Shown in pieces: positions 9,090-17,168 of a stretch of DNA of 64,000 nt. Position 1 is the stretch's first letter. Every line of letters starts with the position of its first letter. Position numbers and translations under genes: made by a program. The stretch is from Streptomyces sp. NBC_00358 (GTDB lineage Bacteria > Actinomycetota > Actinomycetes > Streptomycetales > Streptomycetaceae), in the NCBI RefSeq assembly GCF_036099295.1, contig NZ_CP107976.1:5146001-5210000 (forward strand), read 5' to 3'. A model generated the notes under the pieces. It saw only the letters and a program-made list of their open reading frames with translations. It did no database searches and was not told the origin of the DNA.

Positions 9090-10579
9090 AGGGCCTCCTG
9101 CAGTTCGTGCGGGACGAGGGTCTGCTCCCAGGGGAGGATTCCGGCGGGCAGGGTGCAGCTGAACGCCGCCGCCTGCATCCGGTCCGCGGGCCGCATCAGG
9201 ACCCGGGACGCCGCGGTCAGGTTGCGGACGGTGACGCTCGCGTCATCCAGCTCCTCCATGCTGTCGACGGTGACCGTCAGCATCAGCGAGAACTCCACGA
9301 GCCCGGCGCCCGAGGCCTCCTCGGCGGCGGTCTGCTCCGCCGCTCGCACCTCGGAGGCCGCGCGCGCCTGCACCATGCCCTTGCCGGACGAGGCCATGAA
9401 CTGGGCGCTGCGCCGGTCCGCCTCGACGATGCGCGCCGAGGTGGCGGGGTCGATGGGCCGGTAGACCAGCGCGACCCGCTTGCGCCGGGTGCCGGGTGCG
9501 GCCTCCAGCATGCCCCGGAGCACCGAGGAGCGGATGGTGCCGCGTGGCGCCAGGGTCAGCAGCCAGGTCCGGGAGACGCCGGAGTCGTGCTGGTAGCTGT
9601 TCACGGTCTCGACCGCGGCGGCGGGACCCGCGTCGTCCCACTCCAGCCCCGTTCCGCCCTGCTGGGCACGGGCGTTGAGGACGTCGGCGGCGACGGCCGG
9701 GTCGTAGGCGACGCGGACGACCTCGGCGATCCGCTCGGCCGACAGCGGGTAGGCGGCACCGCCGCCCGCGGCGACGAGCCCGCTGAGCAGGCCCGGGATG
9801 CGGATGGCGAGATCGGTGATCACATCGGCCTTCTTGCGCCGCTGGCCGGGCGGGACGCCGTAGGTCAGGGTGATGTAGGTGTGCATCTCGGAGGACGCGC
9901 TCGGGTACCGCTCCACGACCTCCTCCATGACCGCGCGGGCGGCGGGCGGAGCGTCGGGGTGGATACGGGGCAGCACCTCGTGGGCGAGCCGGGTGCCCGG
10001 GTCGGGCGCGGTCTCCACGATGACGGTGGCGCCGCGCAGGCCGGGTTCGTGGGACAGCCGGGCGAGCCACTCGCCCCACAGCGCGACCCAGACGTCGACC
10101 TGGTCCGGATCGATGAGCGAGCCGCCGTCGGGGTCGCAGCCGAGGACGATCGTGTAGAGGTTGCGGACCGGGTGGTGCAGCACGCCGAACGGACGGTCGT
10201 AGGCGTCCCGGCCCTCGGTCGCGGTGACCTTGTTGAGCAGGCCCGGCGGGCGGAACCGGCCGCCGGGCCGGGCGGACAGCGGGCCCGAGACGTACAGGTG
10301 CGCGCCCTTCGCCTTGCGGCGCCACCATCCGATGCGCAGGGTGATGAGCTGGTAGACGTTGCGACCGTCCTGGGTGCGGACGGCGAGCGGTACCAGGAAC
10401 ACGACGACCGGTACGAACACGACCAGCGCCGCGTACAGCGATATCAGCGAGGCCAGCAGGGTGACGATGAGTCCGCCGAACACCCCGAAGGTGCCGACGA
10501 GTCCGAGGGGTCCGAGCCCCGGCCGCCGTGGCCTGCGCCAGTTTCCGTAGGTCGGATGGATGACGGCTTCCGTGGACAT
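9086..10579 (-). CDS. SCO6880-family membrane protein of the T4SS-like cluster
   Basis: A 497-residue protein with two N-terminal transmembrane helices (about 25-70: LGLVGTFGVFGGLIVTLL and LYAALVVFVPVVVFLVPL) and a large soluble domain. It matches what I remember as the SCO6880 family, found beside VirB4-like and TraG-like ATPases in actinobacteria, with a PrgI-like N-terminus and a VirB4 N-terminal-like body. Together with the ATPase encoded next it probably represents a VirB3-VirB4 pair split over two genes. ATG 10579 follows GGAA at a loose spacing. No P-loop is visible. Confidence 0.82.
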   Translation of the reverse strand: MSTEAVIHPTYGNWRRPRRPGLGPLGLVGTFGVFGGLIVTLLASLISLYAALVVFVPVVVFLVPLAVRTQDGRNVYQLITLRIGWWRRKAKGAHLYVSGPLSARPGGRFRPPGLLNKVTATEGRDAYDRPFGVLHHPVRNLYTIVLGCDPDGGSLIDPDQVDVWVALWGEWLARLSHEPGLRGATVIVETAPDPGTRLAHEVLPRIHPDAPPAARAVMEEVVERYPSASSEMHTYITLTYGVPPGQRRKKADVITDLAIRIPGLLSGLVAAGGGAAYPLSAERIAEVVRVAYDPAVAADVLNARAQQGGTGLEWDDAGPAAAVETVNSYQHDSGVSRTWLLTLAPRGTIRSSVLRGMLEAAPGTRRKRVALVYRPIDPATSARIVEADRRSAQFMASSGKGMVQARAASEVRAAEQTAAEEASGAGLVEFSLMLTVTVDSMEELDDASVTVRNLTAASRVLMRPADRMQAAAFSCTLPAGILPWEQTLVPHELQEAL

Positions 10580-10632
10580 GAGTCCGGTTTCCCTTCGTGA
10601 AGTGACGCGGGTACGGCGCGGCGGTGGGGAGA

Positions 10633-10668
10633 CCGCCGGGCCCCCAGGGGGGAGCGGGAGCCCGGCGG
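10633..10668 (-). terminator. GC-rich hairpin between operon segments
   Basis: A 13-bp stem with one G-U pair (10633-10645 against 10656-10668) lies in the 228-bp gap between the VirB6-like gene and the SCO6880-like gene. On the minus strand it follows the former gene and could attenuate or terminate transcription inside the cluster. Confidence 0.5.
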
Positions 10669-10807
10669 CCGTTCAGGGGAGGGCGGGGAGGCAGGAGGAG
10701 GGGAGACGACGGGGAGTCCGCCGGTCACCGACGGGGGCCGCCCCCGGGTGACGTCCGGTCGCGCTCGCGCCGGGCGCCCGGTCCGGACCGCGTTCTCTCC
10801 CCGGCGA

Positions 10808-12043
10808 TCACTTGTTGTGGCCCAGTTCGCCGTCGGCACCCTCGACCGCGCCGGAGACGGTGGAACTCGCCACCTGCGCCGCGGCCACCGCCGCGAGGAC
10901 GGCGACCCCCGCCGGTCCGGCCGCCGCTGCCGCGCCGCTCGCGCCGCCGCCCGCCGCTCCGGCACCCGAGGCACCGGCCCGGCCCGCTCCGGCCGCGCCG
11001 TTCGCTCCGCCCGATCCGGTCGCGCCCGCTTCTCCGCCCGCGCCGGACGAACCACCGGCGCCGGACGAGCCGCCCGAGCCGCCGGACCCGGTCGCGCCGC
11101 TCGGACCCACCTGCGCACCGCCGCCGGAGCCGCCGCGGCTGCCGCCGAGCTGGACCGCGCCGCTGGCCAGACTGGAACCCGCCTGTCCCATGCTCGACAT
11201 GGGGTTGCCGGTGCCCATGGCCGCGGTCGCGGGCACGATGAGCTTCAGCAGCGCGGGCAGCGCGACGGCGGAGAGCAGCATCACGCCGATGCCGGCGATC
11301 CGGGTGTTGATGGTGCTGGTGTCACCGGTGCCGCTGTTCTTGCCCGAGTTGATCATCGCCATGCCCGCGTTGAGTACGAGGGCGACCGCGGGTTTGTAGA
11401 GCAGCCAGGCGATCATCCAGCCGATGTGCTTGCGCCACCAGCCGGCGCCCCAGTCCGTCATCGAGGCGGCGGCGGCCAGCGGCAGCGTGCCCAGCAGGAG
11501 CATCATCACGCCGAGCCGGATGTACATCAGGACCGTGTGGATGATCCCGGCGATCAGCAGCAGGAACGCGAGGACCAGCAGCAGGAAGGACTGGATGCCT
11601 CCGCCGTCCGAGCAGGCTCCGACGTTGTTCAGCGAATCCCGTACGGCGTTGTTGAACAGGTAGTTGGAGTAGCTGTCGCCCACGGCCGCGGCGGCCACCA
11701 CGACGGTGGTGGCGGCACCCGAGACGAGCACCACCCGCATGATGCCCTTCAGCGCGGTGCGGCCCGCGTCGCCCTTCCGTTCGATGGCCATGCGGCAGGC
11801 GGCGAAGAGCAGCGAGCCGACGGCGAGGTAGACCACGATCCACTGCGTGTCGCCGCTGATGTCCTTCGACGTCTGGGTCTGCTCCAGCGTCGGGACGTTG
11901 GTGGTCAGCGCCGCGAACACCGCGACCGCGCCCGCGAGGATGGTCTTCGCGATCAGCTCGACGATGGTCCCGATGGGATCGCCGAGAAAGCTGAAGAACC
12001 CCTTCGCCAGGTCCGTGATCGGATTCCCGGACGTGCAGTTCAC
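10808..12043 (-). CDS. VirB6/TrbL-like polytopic membrane protein
   Basis: A 411-residue inner-membrane protein starting at GTG 12043, one base after the stop of the upstream gene. About six hydrophobic segments are visible (AKTILAGAVAVFAALT, WIVVYLAVGSLLFAAC, VVLVSGAATTVVVAAA, FLLLVLAFLLLIAGII, GVMMLLLGTLPLAAAA, IAGIGVMLLSAVALPALL). The last ~110 residues are Gly/Ser/Ala-rich low complexity. Topology, tail composition and gene position fit TrbL/VirB6 channel proteins of type IV systems. Similarity is structural rather than by strong motif, so the family name is an inference. Confidence 0.8.
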   Translation of the reverse strand: MNCTSGNPITDLAKGFFSFLGDPIGTIVELIAKTILAGAVAVFAALTTNVPTLEQTQTSKDISGDTQWIVVYLAVGSLLFAACRMAIERKGDAGRTALKGIMRVVLVSGAATTVVVAAAAVGDSYSNYLFNNAVRDSLNNVGACSDGGGIQSFLLLVLAFLLLIAGIIHTVLMYIRLGVMMLLLGTLPLAAAASMTDWGAGWWRKHIGWMIAWLLYKPAVALVLNAGMAMINSGKNSGTGDTSTINTRIAGIGVMLLSAVALPALLKLIVPATAAMGTGNPMSSMGQAGSSLASGAVQLGGSRGGSGGGAQVGPSGATGSGGSGGSSGAGGSSGAGGEAGATGSGGANGAAGAGRAGASGAGAAGGGASGAAAAAGPAGVAVLAAVAAAQVASSTVSGAVEGADGELGHNK

Positions 12044-12044
12044 G

Positions 12045-12800
12045 TCAAACCCCCCAAAGGATGAAGCCGTTGGTGCTCTGGACGGCCGACACCGGCGAGT
12101 GCAGCGAACCGTTGTCGTCGGGCTCGACCTTCCAGTCGCCGCCGCTCCAGCGCAGGGAGATGTTGGTCGCCGCGTATCCCTGGGCGCTCTTCAGGAGCAG
12201 TCGGACGGTCGCCGCGCTGTTCGTGTACGAGGTCACGGAGAAGCCGGCGTACGAGGCGACGGCCGTGTCGCCGTTCTGGCTGTCGGTGCTCCGGACGGTG
12301 GCCCGCTGGAACTCGAACATCTCGCGGCCCTGCCCGGGGACGACCTGCTGCTCGGTGACGGTGCGCCAGTCGGACCCGCTCATCTGCGAGGGGATGATGT
12401 GGGCGGCGAGCGCGGCCCCGGTCGGTGTGTGCGCGTAGCACCACCACAGAGGTCCCTGGATCAGGGTCGGTCCCGCGGAGGCGGAGACGGGCACCTTCGC
12501 GACACCGAGGGTGCGCCAGCTCACGTCCTTGGGCGCGGCCTCGGGCAGCGCGGCGCCCGCGCTGTCGTCGGTACGGCAGCCGGCGGGCCGGCCGTCCTTC
12601 GCGGCGGAGGTGCGGGCCAGCGGGCCCCGGGAGGCCGCGGCGTTCGCGTGGGCCGTGGTCGTGTCCGGGCCGGACAGCAAGGTGACGATCCCGCCCACCA
12701 CGACGACGATGCCCAGGAATCCAGCCGACAGCTGCCAACTGCGCTGCTTGTAGTACGGCCCGGACTCCGTGAGCCGGCGCTCCCTGCGTTTGAACATCAC
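12045..12800 (-). CDS. Bitopic VirB8/TrbF-like conjugal transfer protein
   Basis: A 251-residue protein with a short basic cytoplasmic start (MMFKRRERRL), one transmembrane helix (LSAGFLGIVVVVGGIVTLL, about 25-43) and an extracytoplasmic domain of ~180 residues. The C-terminal part (AATNISLRWSGGDWKVEPDD) reads like the NTF2-like fold of VirB8/TrbF/TcpC proteins, which scaffold type IV channels. GTG 12800 and ATG 12797 are alternative starts. It is followed directly by the VirB6-like gene. The VirB8 assignment rests on architecture and neighbours. Confidence 0.78.
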   Translation of the reverse strand: MMFKRRERRLTESGPYYKQRSWQLSAGFLGIVVVVGGIVTLLSGPDTTTAHANAAASRGPLARTSAAKDGRPAGCRTDDSAGAALPEAAPKDVSWRTLGVAKVPVSASAGPTLIQGPLWWCYAHTPTGAALAAHIIPSQMSGSDWRTVTEQQVVPGQGREMFEFQRATVRSTDSQNGDTAVASYAGFSVTSYTNSAATVRLLLKSAQGYAATNISLRWSGGDWKVEPDDNGSLHSPVSAVQSTNGFILWGV

Positions 12801-12815
12801 GACCGTCCGCCGGGC

Positions 12816-13103
12816 CTACGCGAAGACGAAGCTGATCAGCGGACCCGCGGTGGCCACGAGGACACAGCCGCCGAGCACCATGCCGAGCCGGCTCATGTGC
12901 TCCGAGCTCTCGCCCCGCTTGACGGAGACGGCCATCATCGCGCCGGTGATCAGGACCCCGGCGACCCCGGCGGCGGTGCCCGCCCAGGCGGCTATGCCGA
13001 GGACCGTGTTCACCTTGGAGGTGAGCTCGCCGGGGGCGTTGGCCGCGGGCTGGGGGACTCCGGCGGCGAGGATGCTGGAGGCTTCGTAGAGCAGAGAGGA
13101 CAT
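12816..13103 (-). CDS. Small two-helix membrane protein, pilin-like
   Basis: A 95-residue protein from ATG 13103. It has a short N-terminal hydrophobic segment and two clear transmembrane helices (VLGIAAWAGTAAGVAGVLITGAM and LGMVLGGCVLVATAGPLISFV) joined by a charged loop (SVKRGESSEHMSR). Size, topology and position just before a VirB8-like gene fit VirB2/TrbC pilin-type subunits or small channel components. Its neighbour at 13184-13465 has the same architecture, so the two may be diverged duplicates. No signal-peptidase site is obvious. Confidence 0.8.
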   Translation of the reverse strand: MSSLLYEASSILAAGVPQPAANAPGELTSKVNTVLGIAAWAGTAAGVAGVLITGAMMAVSVKRGESSEHMSRLGMVLGGCVLVATAGPLISFVFA

Positions 13104-13183
13104 GAGGATCTCCGAGGGATTCGGCGCCCGGTACGAACGGCGGGCGGGAGGGTGACTGGCTTTTGCGGGAAGGTGGGTCGAGG

Positions 13184-13465
13184 TCAGGGGCCGAGGAGCT
13201 GAAGGCTGCCGAGGGCCGTGACCAGCGGACCGGCGCACGTGGCGACCAGGCAGCTGAGGGTCACGAAGAAGACGCCGCGGAAGTGCTCGCCGCCCTCGCC
13301 GGGATCGCCTCGGCGCAACTGGAGCGCCATCTGGATGCCGACGATGATCAGTCCGCCGACACCGCAGGCCGAGGCGCACCAGGCGAGCAGGCCGAGGATG
13401 GTGTCGGCCTCCACCGGCGGGGTGTAGGCGGCCAGGAACCGCGTGTCGAGCAGGGGCTGGGTCAC
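13184..13465 (-). CDS. Small two-helix membrane protein, pilin-like
   Basis: A 93-residue protein. GTG 13465 gives a 4-bp overlap with the upstream gene's stop and an N-terminus MTQPLLDTRFLAAYTPP. Two hydrophobic helices (LGLLAWCASACGVGGLIIVGIQ and GVFFVTLSCLVATCAGPLV) flank a loop LRRGDPGEGGEHFR. It shares layout with the next gene: helix, then a charged loop with RRGD or KRGE and a conserved EH, then helix. This points to an ancient duplication and related roles in the membrane complex. Pilin-like is an inference. Confidence 0.8.
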   Translation of the reverse strand: MTQPLLDTRFLAAYTPPVEADTILGLLAWCASACGVGGLIIVGIQMALQLRRGDPGEGGEHFRGVFFVTLSCLVATCAGPLVTALGSLQLLGP

Positions 13466-14424
13466 GACGCGGCTCCCTCGCCGTAGGGCTCGCCGCCCAC
13501 CAGCCGCGCGAGCGTGGCGAGTTGTCTGGGGACGGACTTGGGGCGGCCGCCCGCACGCCAGGCCGGTATCCACGGCAGGCGGTGCACCCGGGCCACGGAG
13601 CGGAGCACGCGGATGCGACGCAGCAGGCCGAGCGGCAGCCGCCCGGGGGCGTCGGCGACGAGGACCACACCGAGCAGTTCGAGTCCCTGCGGGGCGTTGC
13701 CCTCATTGAGCGCGCCCAACGCCTGGGAGACGGACCGCAGTCCGCGCGCGTTGGTCCGGCCGACCAGCACGACCCGGCGTGGCTCGCCGCGGGCGGGGTC
13801 CGGCCAGCGGGCTCCCACGTCCACCCCGCCGAACGCCTCGACCAGCGAGGTCGCGCCGGATCCGCCGTGCGCCTTGACCCAGCCGACCTCGTCGCGCGAT
13901 CTGCCGCGAGCGGCCCTGGGCGGCCGCTTCGACTGGCCCCAGGACGGCTCCGAGGCGGCGGCGGACTTCGGCGAGACGGCCTTGGGCCGGGGCGCGGCCT
14001 GCGGAGCCGTGGTGAACACCGGCTGAGCGGCGTGGACTTGAGGCGACGTGTGCTGGACCGCGGGTGCCTGCGGTGACGCGGGCTGGGCCACGTGGGCGTG
14101 CCGTGACGCGGGCTGGACCGCGGGTGCCTGCGGCGAGGTGTGCTGGACCGCGGGTGCCTCTGGTGACGCGAGTGGGGCCACGTGGGCCTGTGGTGACGCG
14201 GGCTGGACCGCGTGGGCCTGCGGTGACGCGGGAGCGGCAACCTCGGGGCGCGCGGGCTGTCCGGCCGGTGCCGCGGGCGGGGCCGGGGTTGCCGGGCTCC
14301 CGGGGGGCGTCTGGACGCCGGTCCCGTCAGGAGCGGGCCGTGCTTCCGTCGGCGTCGGCTGCGGGTTCTTCGGTCCCCTTACCCATGACCCCGGGCCCGA
14401 CGGCATTGCCGAAGGAGTCCCCAT
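13462..14424 (-). CDS. DUF6668-like protein with degenerate P-loop and 10-residue repeats
   Basis: A 320-residue protein from ATG 14424. Residues ~1-135 are Pro/Ala-rich and contain about seven tandem copies of a 10-residue unit (consensus AVQPASPQAH). The C-terminal domain opens VGWVKAHGGSGATSLVEAFGG, which looks like a ParA/MinD-type deviant Walker A (KGGxGKS/T) without the catalytic lysines, then RRVVLVGRTNARGLRSV, LLGVVLVADAPGRLP and LLRRIRVLRSVARVHRLPW. I associate this with DUF6668, known in actinobacterial secretion-like clusters. It overlaps the next small membrane gene by 4 bp and heads the minus-strand operon. Function is unknown; a positioning or regulatory partner of the channel is a guess. 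Confidence 0.82.
   Translation of the reverse strand: MGTPSAMPSGPGSWVRGPKNPQPTPTEARPAPDGTGVQTPPGSPATPAPPAAPAGQPARPEVAAPASPQAHAVQPASPQAHVAPLASPEAPAVQHTSPQAPAVQPASRHAHVAQPASPQAPAVQHTSPQVHAAQPVFTTAPQAAPRPKAVSPKSAAASEPSWGQSKRPPRAARGRSRDEVGWVKAHGGSGATSLVEAFGGVDVGARWPDPARGEPRRVVLVGRTNARGLRSVSQALGALNEGNAPQGLELLGVVLVADAPGRLPLGLLRRIRVLRSVARVHRLPWIPAWRAGGRPKSVPRQLATLARLVGGEPYGEGAAS
14020..14241 (-). repeat. 30-bp tandem repeat inside the DUF6668-like gene
   Basis: About seven imperfect 30-bp units encode a 10-residue repeat (AVQPASPQAH, AVQHTSPQAP, AVQPASRHAH and similar) at residues ~62-135. The period is constant, and unit variants alternate between QPAS and QHTS. Confidence 0.8.
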
Positions 14425-14594
14425 GTGTGCCCCGCCCCCTCTTCGCTTGCTGATCCGCTGCTCTGGCTCATCTGATTTCCGCTGGTTTGAACTTATTTGC
14501 TCCGGGCGCCGTTTCGATCTGTCGAGCCCGTCGGACAGCACAACGGGCCATGTGGCCACAGCGGTTCAAGGCGAAGGGAAGAAGGCGGGCGCTC

Positions 14595-15437
14595 ATGAGC
14601 GGAGAGAGCGGAGAAGGCGGTTCGTCGGCCGTCAGGAACGGGATCATCGCGGGCACCGGCTGCGGTTGCCTGCTGTCGCCGCTCGCCCTGGCCGGAACGC
14701 TGGTCGTCGTGGTGATCCTGGGCGGGTTCGGCGTGCTGCTGGCGCCGCTCATCGCGCTGTACCTGCTGTTCCACGGAGGCGGTGGCAGTCCGCCCAGCCA
14801 GGCCGACGCGGACCAGTCGCTCGGCATCTTCCAGGGCGACGGCAAAGGTCAGTTGGACACCTCCACCGTCCCCGCGGACCTGGTGGACCCCATTCAGAAG
14901 GCCGGCGAACTGTGCGGCGCCATCGGCCCGATCGTCATCGCCTCCCAGATCGAGAAGGAGTCAGGCTTCAACAGCGCCCTGGTCGGCCCGAACGGCGAGA
15001 AGGGCCTCTCGCAGCTACCGCCCGACGTCTTCACGCAGTACGGCAAGGACGACGACGGCAACGGCAAGACCTCGGCCCTGGACGCGAAGGACTCGATCAT
15101 GGCGCAGGGCCGCTACCTGTGCGAACTGGCCAAGCAGGGCCAGCAGATGATCGACGACGGCGAGGTGGACCGGGGCGACGGGGACGGCACCACCAACAGC
15201 GTCCTGGACCTCGCCCTGGCCGGCTACGACGTCGGGATGGACGCCGTCCGCGCGGCCAGAGGGGTGCCGCAGACGAACGAGGCCCAGGGCTATGTCCTCG
15301 CCATCCGCGCCCAGTTCGCGAAGTACCAGGGCATCGGCGCCCCGCCCTCGGGCGCCACTCCGGGCGTCACGCCCGCCCCGACCCCGACCCCGACCGCGAC
15401 CGCGACCGCGACCAGTTCCCCCCCGACCGCCGCATGA
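14595..15437 (+). CDS. Membrane-anchored lytic transglycosylase (SLT family)
   Basis: A 280-residue protein from ATG 14595 with GGAAGAAGG upstream. A transmembrane segment (about residues 22-58, LVVVVILGGFGVLLAPLIALYLLF) anchors it. The extracytoplasmic SLT domain has the catalytic Glu in IASQIEKESGFNSAL and the GLSQLPPDVF motif. The C-terminus is a Thr/Pro/Ala repeat (TPAPTPTPTATATATSS). Such enzymes cleave glycan strands to open space for a type IV channel. It is transcribed away from the secretion-like operon, sharing its 170-bp upstream region, and the next gene starts 12 bp downstream. Confidence 0.88.
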   Translation: MSGESGEGGSSAVRNGIIAGTGCGCLLSPLALAGTLVVVVILGGFGVLLAPLIALYLLFHGGGGSPPSQADADQSLGIFQGDGKGQLDTSTVPADLVDPIQKAGELCGAIGPIVIASQIEKESGFNSALVGPNGEKGLSQLPPDVFTQYGKDDDGNGKTSALDAKDSIMAQGRYLCELAKQGQQMIDDGEVDRGDGDGTTNSVLDLALAGYDVGMDAVRAARGVPQTNEAQGYVLAIRAQFAKYQGIGAPPSGATPGVTPAPTPTPTATATATSSPPTAA

Positions 15438-15448
15438 GGAGGACAGCC

Positions 15449-16351
15449 ATGGCCCGCTTCGATGTGTACATCTCCGGCGAAGGGCTCGCCGAGATCGATG
15501 GACACACCCTTGTTCCCGCCCCCGGTCAGTCCGTGCACGAGGCCGTCCTCGACCGGTTGCAGAGGTACGCGGAGGAACGTGCCGGCGCCGTCGCGGCGTC
15601 GGTGTACGACAGCCCCGGTGCCGACCGCTTCGTACTTGAGGTGCTGCCGGACGGTTCGAGCCGCGTCCTCGAACCGGAGGAGGAGCCGTCAGACGAGCCC
15701 CACCCCACGGCTGCGCCGGCGGCCGATCCCGTCGCCACCGCCACCGCCGCTGCCATCACCGCCGTCGCCACCGTCGTCGTTCCCGTCTCCGACGCGGACA
15801 CCGCCTCCGCCGTCGCCACCGCGGTCGCCCGGGCCCGCGCCACGGCCGCCGCGCGTGCGGAGGTACCCGACCCGGGCGCCGTCGCGGCCCCCGCCGTCAC
15901 CGCCGGTCTCCCCGACGGCCTCACCGGACGGATCGGCCGTATCAACGCGCTCGCCGCCGACGGCCTGCTCGACGAAGCGTTCGCCGACGCGACCGCGCTG
16001 CGTGAGGAACTGACCGACGCGATGGGCGCCGAGCACCCGCACGCCGTGGAGGCGCGGGCCGTCGAGGCGTACCTCGCACACCTGCGCGGCGACCACCGGG
16101 AGGCGATCGTGCTGGCCCTGGCCGTGGCCCGGATCCGCTGCCGGGCCAGGGACGGCCGGGCACCCGCGGAGGTGGCACGGGCCGCGGCGGCCTGGCAGCA
16201 GCTCGACGACGACCGGGCCGTCGTCGCCCACGGGCGCGAACTCCTGCACATGTGGGACACGTTGGACCGGCACGGCCTGCTGCCCCCCGGCTACGCGGCA
16301 CTCGTCGGGCAGGTCCGCGGACAGGTCGACGCACTGGAGGCGTACGTCTGA
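15449..16351 (+). CDS. Hypothetical protein linked to the transglycosylase
   Basis: A 300-residue protein with AGGAGG at the end of the previous gene and ATG at 15449, so co-translated with the transglycosylase. Residues 1-75 are a compact beta/alpha domain (ARFDVYISGEGLAEIDGHTL, RFVLEVLPDGSSRVLEPEEE). A long Ala/Val/Thr-rich linker follows, then a helical ~150-residue C-terminal domain (GRIGRINALAADGLLDEAFADA, EARAVEAYLAHLRGDHREAI) that looks TPR-like. No catalytic motif or signal peptide is seen, so it is likely cytoplasmic. A role in the secretion-like system is inferred only from position. Confidence 0.82.
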   Translation: MARFDVYISGEGLAEIDGHTLVPAPGQSVHEAVLDRLQRYAEERAGAVAASVYDSPGADRFVLEVLPDGSSRVLEPEEEPSDEPHPTAAPAADPVATATAAAITAVATVVVPVSDADTASAVATAVARARATAAARAEVPDPGAVAAPAVTAGLPDGLTGRIGRINALAADGLLDEAFADATALREELTDAMGAEHPHAVEARAVEAYLAHLRGDHREAIVLALAVARIRCRARDGRAPAEVARAAAAWQQLDDDRAVVAHGRELLHMWDTLDRHGLLPPGYAALVGQVRGQVDALEAYV

Positions 16352-16441
16352 GTCGCCGAGCGCGACCTCGCGCATACCCCTGGTCACACCCGCCCCGACC
16401 AGCTCGTCCATCACTTCGTACACCCGGCGTCAAACGAATGT

Positions 16442-16460
16442 GGAACACCCGTCGGAACAC
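16442..16460 (+). promoter_or_regulatory. Direct heptamer repeat upstream of ECF sigma gene
   Basis: GGAACAC occurs at 16442-16448 and 16454-16460, a 12-bp period. It could form the -35 element of an ECF-dependent promoter (GGAAC type) or a regulator site. The gene start is 75-93 bp downstream, a plausible promoter distance. Confidence 0.4.
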
Positions 16461-16477
16461 TCCGTTCCCCCGGAGGC

Positions 16478-16510
16478 ACCGGCCCCAGGTCTCCCTTGAC
16501 CGGGGCCGGT
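16478..16510 (+). promoter_or_regulatory. Leader hairpin before ECF sigma gene
   Basis: A 9-bp perfect stem (ACCGGCCCC at 16478-16486, GGGGCCGGT at 16502-16510) ends 24 bp before the ATG. It may be a leader attenuator or the terminator of the preceding gene. Confidence 0.5.
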
Positions 16511-16534
16511 CATCCCAAGGAACAGGAGCACACC

Positions 16535-17149
16535 ATGAACGTCACGGTCATCGGATCGGCGAGCGCGGTCTCGCCCGAGGAACGGGCGTTGCGCGACCTC
16601 TACCTGGAACACGGCCCGGCGCTCTACACGTATGTGCTGCGCATGCTCGGCGGGGACACGCACCGCACCGAGGACGTCATCCAGGAGACGCTGCTGCGCT
16701 GCTGGAACAAGCGGAACCTGGTCGACGACGAGGGCATGGCCGTACGCCCCTGGATGTTCCGGGTCGCCCGCAACCTCGTCATCGACGGGCACCGGACGCG
16801 GATGGCGCGGCCGTTGGAGATAGGCGGTGCCACCTGGCTGAGCGAACTGGGCGCCGAGGTGGACGACATCGAACGGATGCTGTCGTCCGTCGTGGTGCGC
16901 GAGGCCCTTCGGGCGCTCACTCCCGCCCACCGCGACGTGATCCGGGCGACGTTCTTCGAGGACCGCACCACCCAGGAGGCGGCCGACGCCCTGGGCATCC
17001 CGCAGGGCACGGTCAAGTCCCGGGTGTACTACGCGCTGCGCAGCCTGCGCCTGGCCCTGCGCGAGCACGGTGTCGTCGGGGACGACGACGTCCGACCGCA
17101 GGAGCAGGAGCAGGAGCGGGAGCAGGACCGGGACCGAGCCGCGGCTTGA
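16535..17149 (+). CDS. ECF-type RNA polymerase sigma factor
   Basis: A 204-residue sigma-70 family protein without region 1 or 3. Region 2 covers LRDLYLEHGPALYTYVLRML, THRTEDVIQETLLRCW and RPWMFRVARNLVIDGHR. Region 4 has ALTPAHRDVIRATFFEDRT, AADALGIPQGTVKSRVYYALRSLR with its helix-turn-helix. The tail is Glu/Gln/Arg-rich (QEQEQEREQDRDRAA). ATG 16535 has AGGAG at good spacing. No anti-sigma gene adjoins it. It is convergent with the SARP-type regulator and follows the secretion-like cluster, so control of that cluster is possible. Region-4 spacing and the GGAACAC repeats upstream leave autoregulation open. Confidence 0.93.
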   Translation: MNVTVIGSASAVSPEERALRDLYLEHGPALYTYVLRMLGGDTHRTEDVIQETLLRCWNKRNLVDDEGMAVRPWMFRVARNLVIDGHRTRMARPLEIGGATWLSELGAEVDDIERMLSSVVVREALRALTPAHRDVIRATFFEDRTTQEAADALGIPQGTVKSRVYYALRSLRLALREHGVVGDDDVRPQEQEQEREQDRDRAAA

Positions 17150-17168
17150 GCGCGTCCGGGTCGGCCGG

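Noticed and set aside
16442..16460. Canonical SARP box
   Set aside because: The heptamers are 12 bp apart, whereas SARP sites have an 11-bp period. A GGAAC-type ECF promoter element is an equal explanation.
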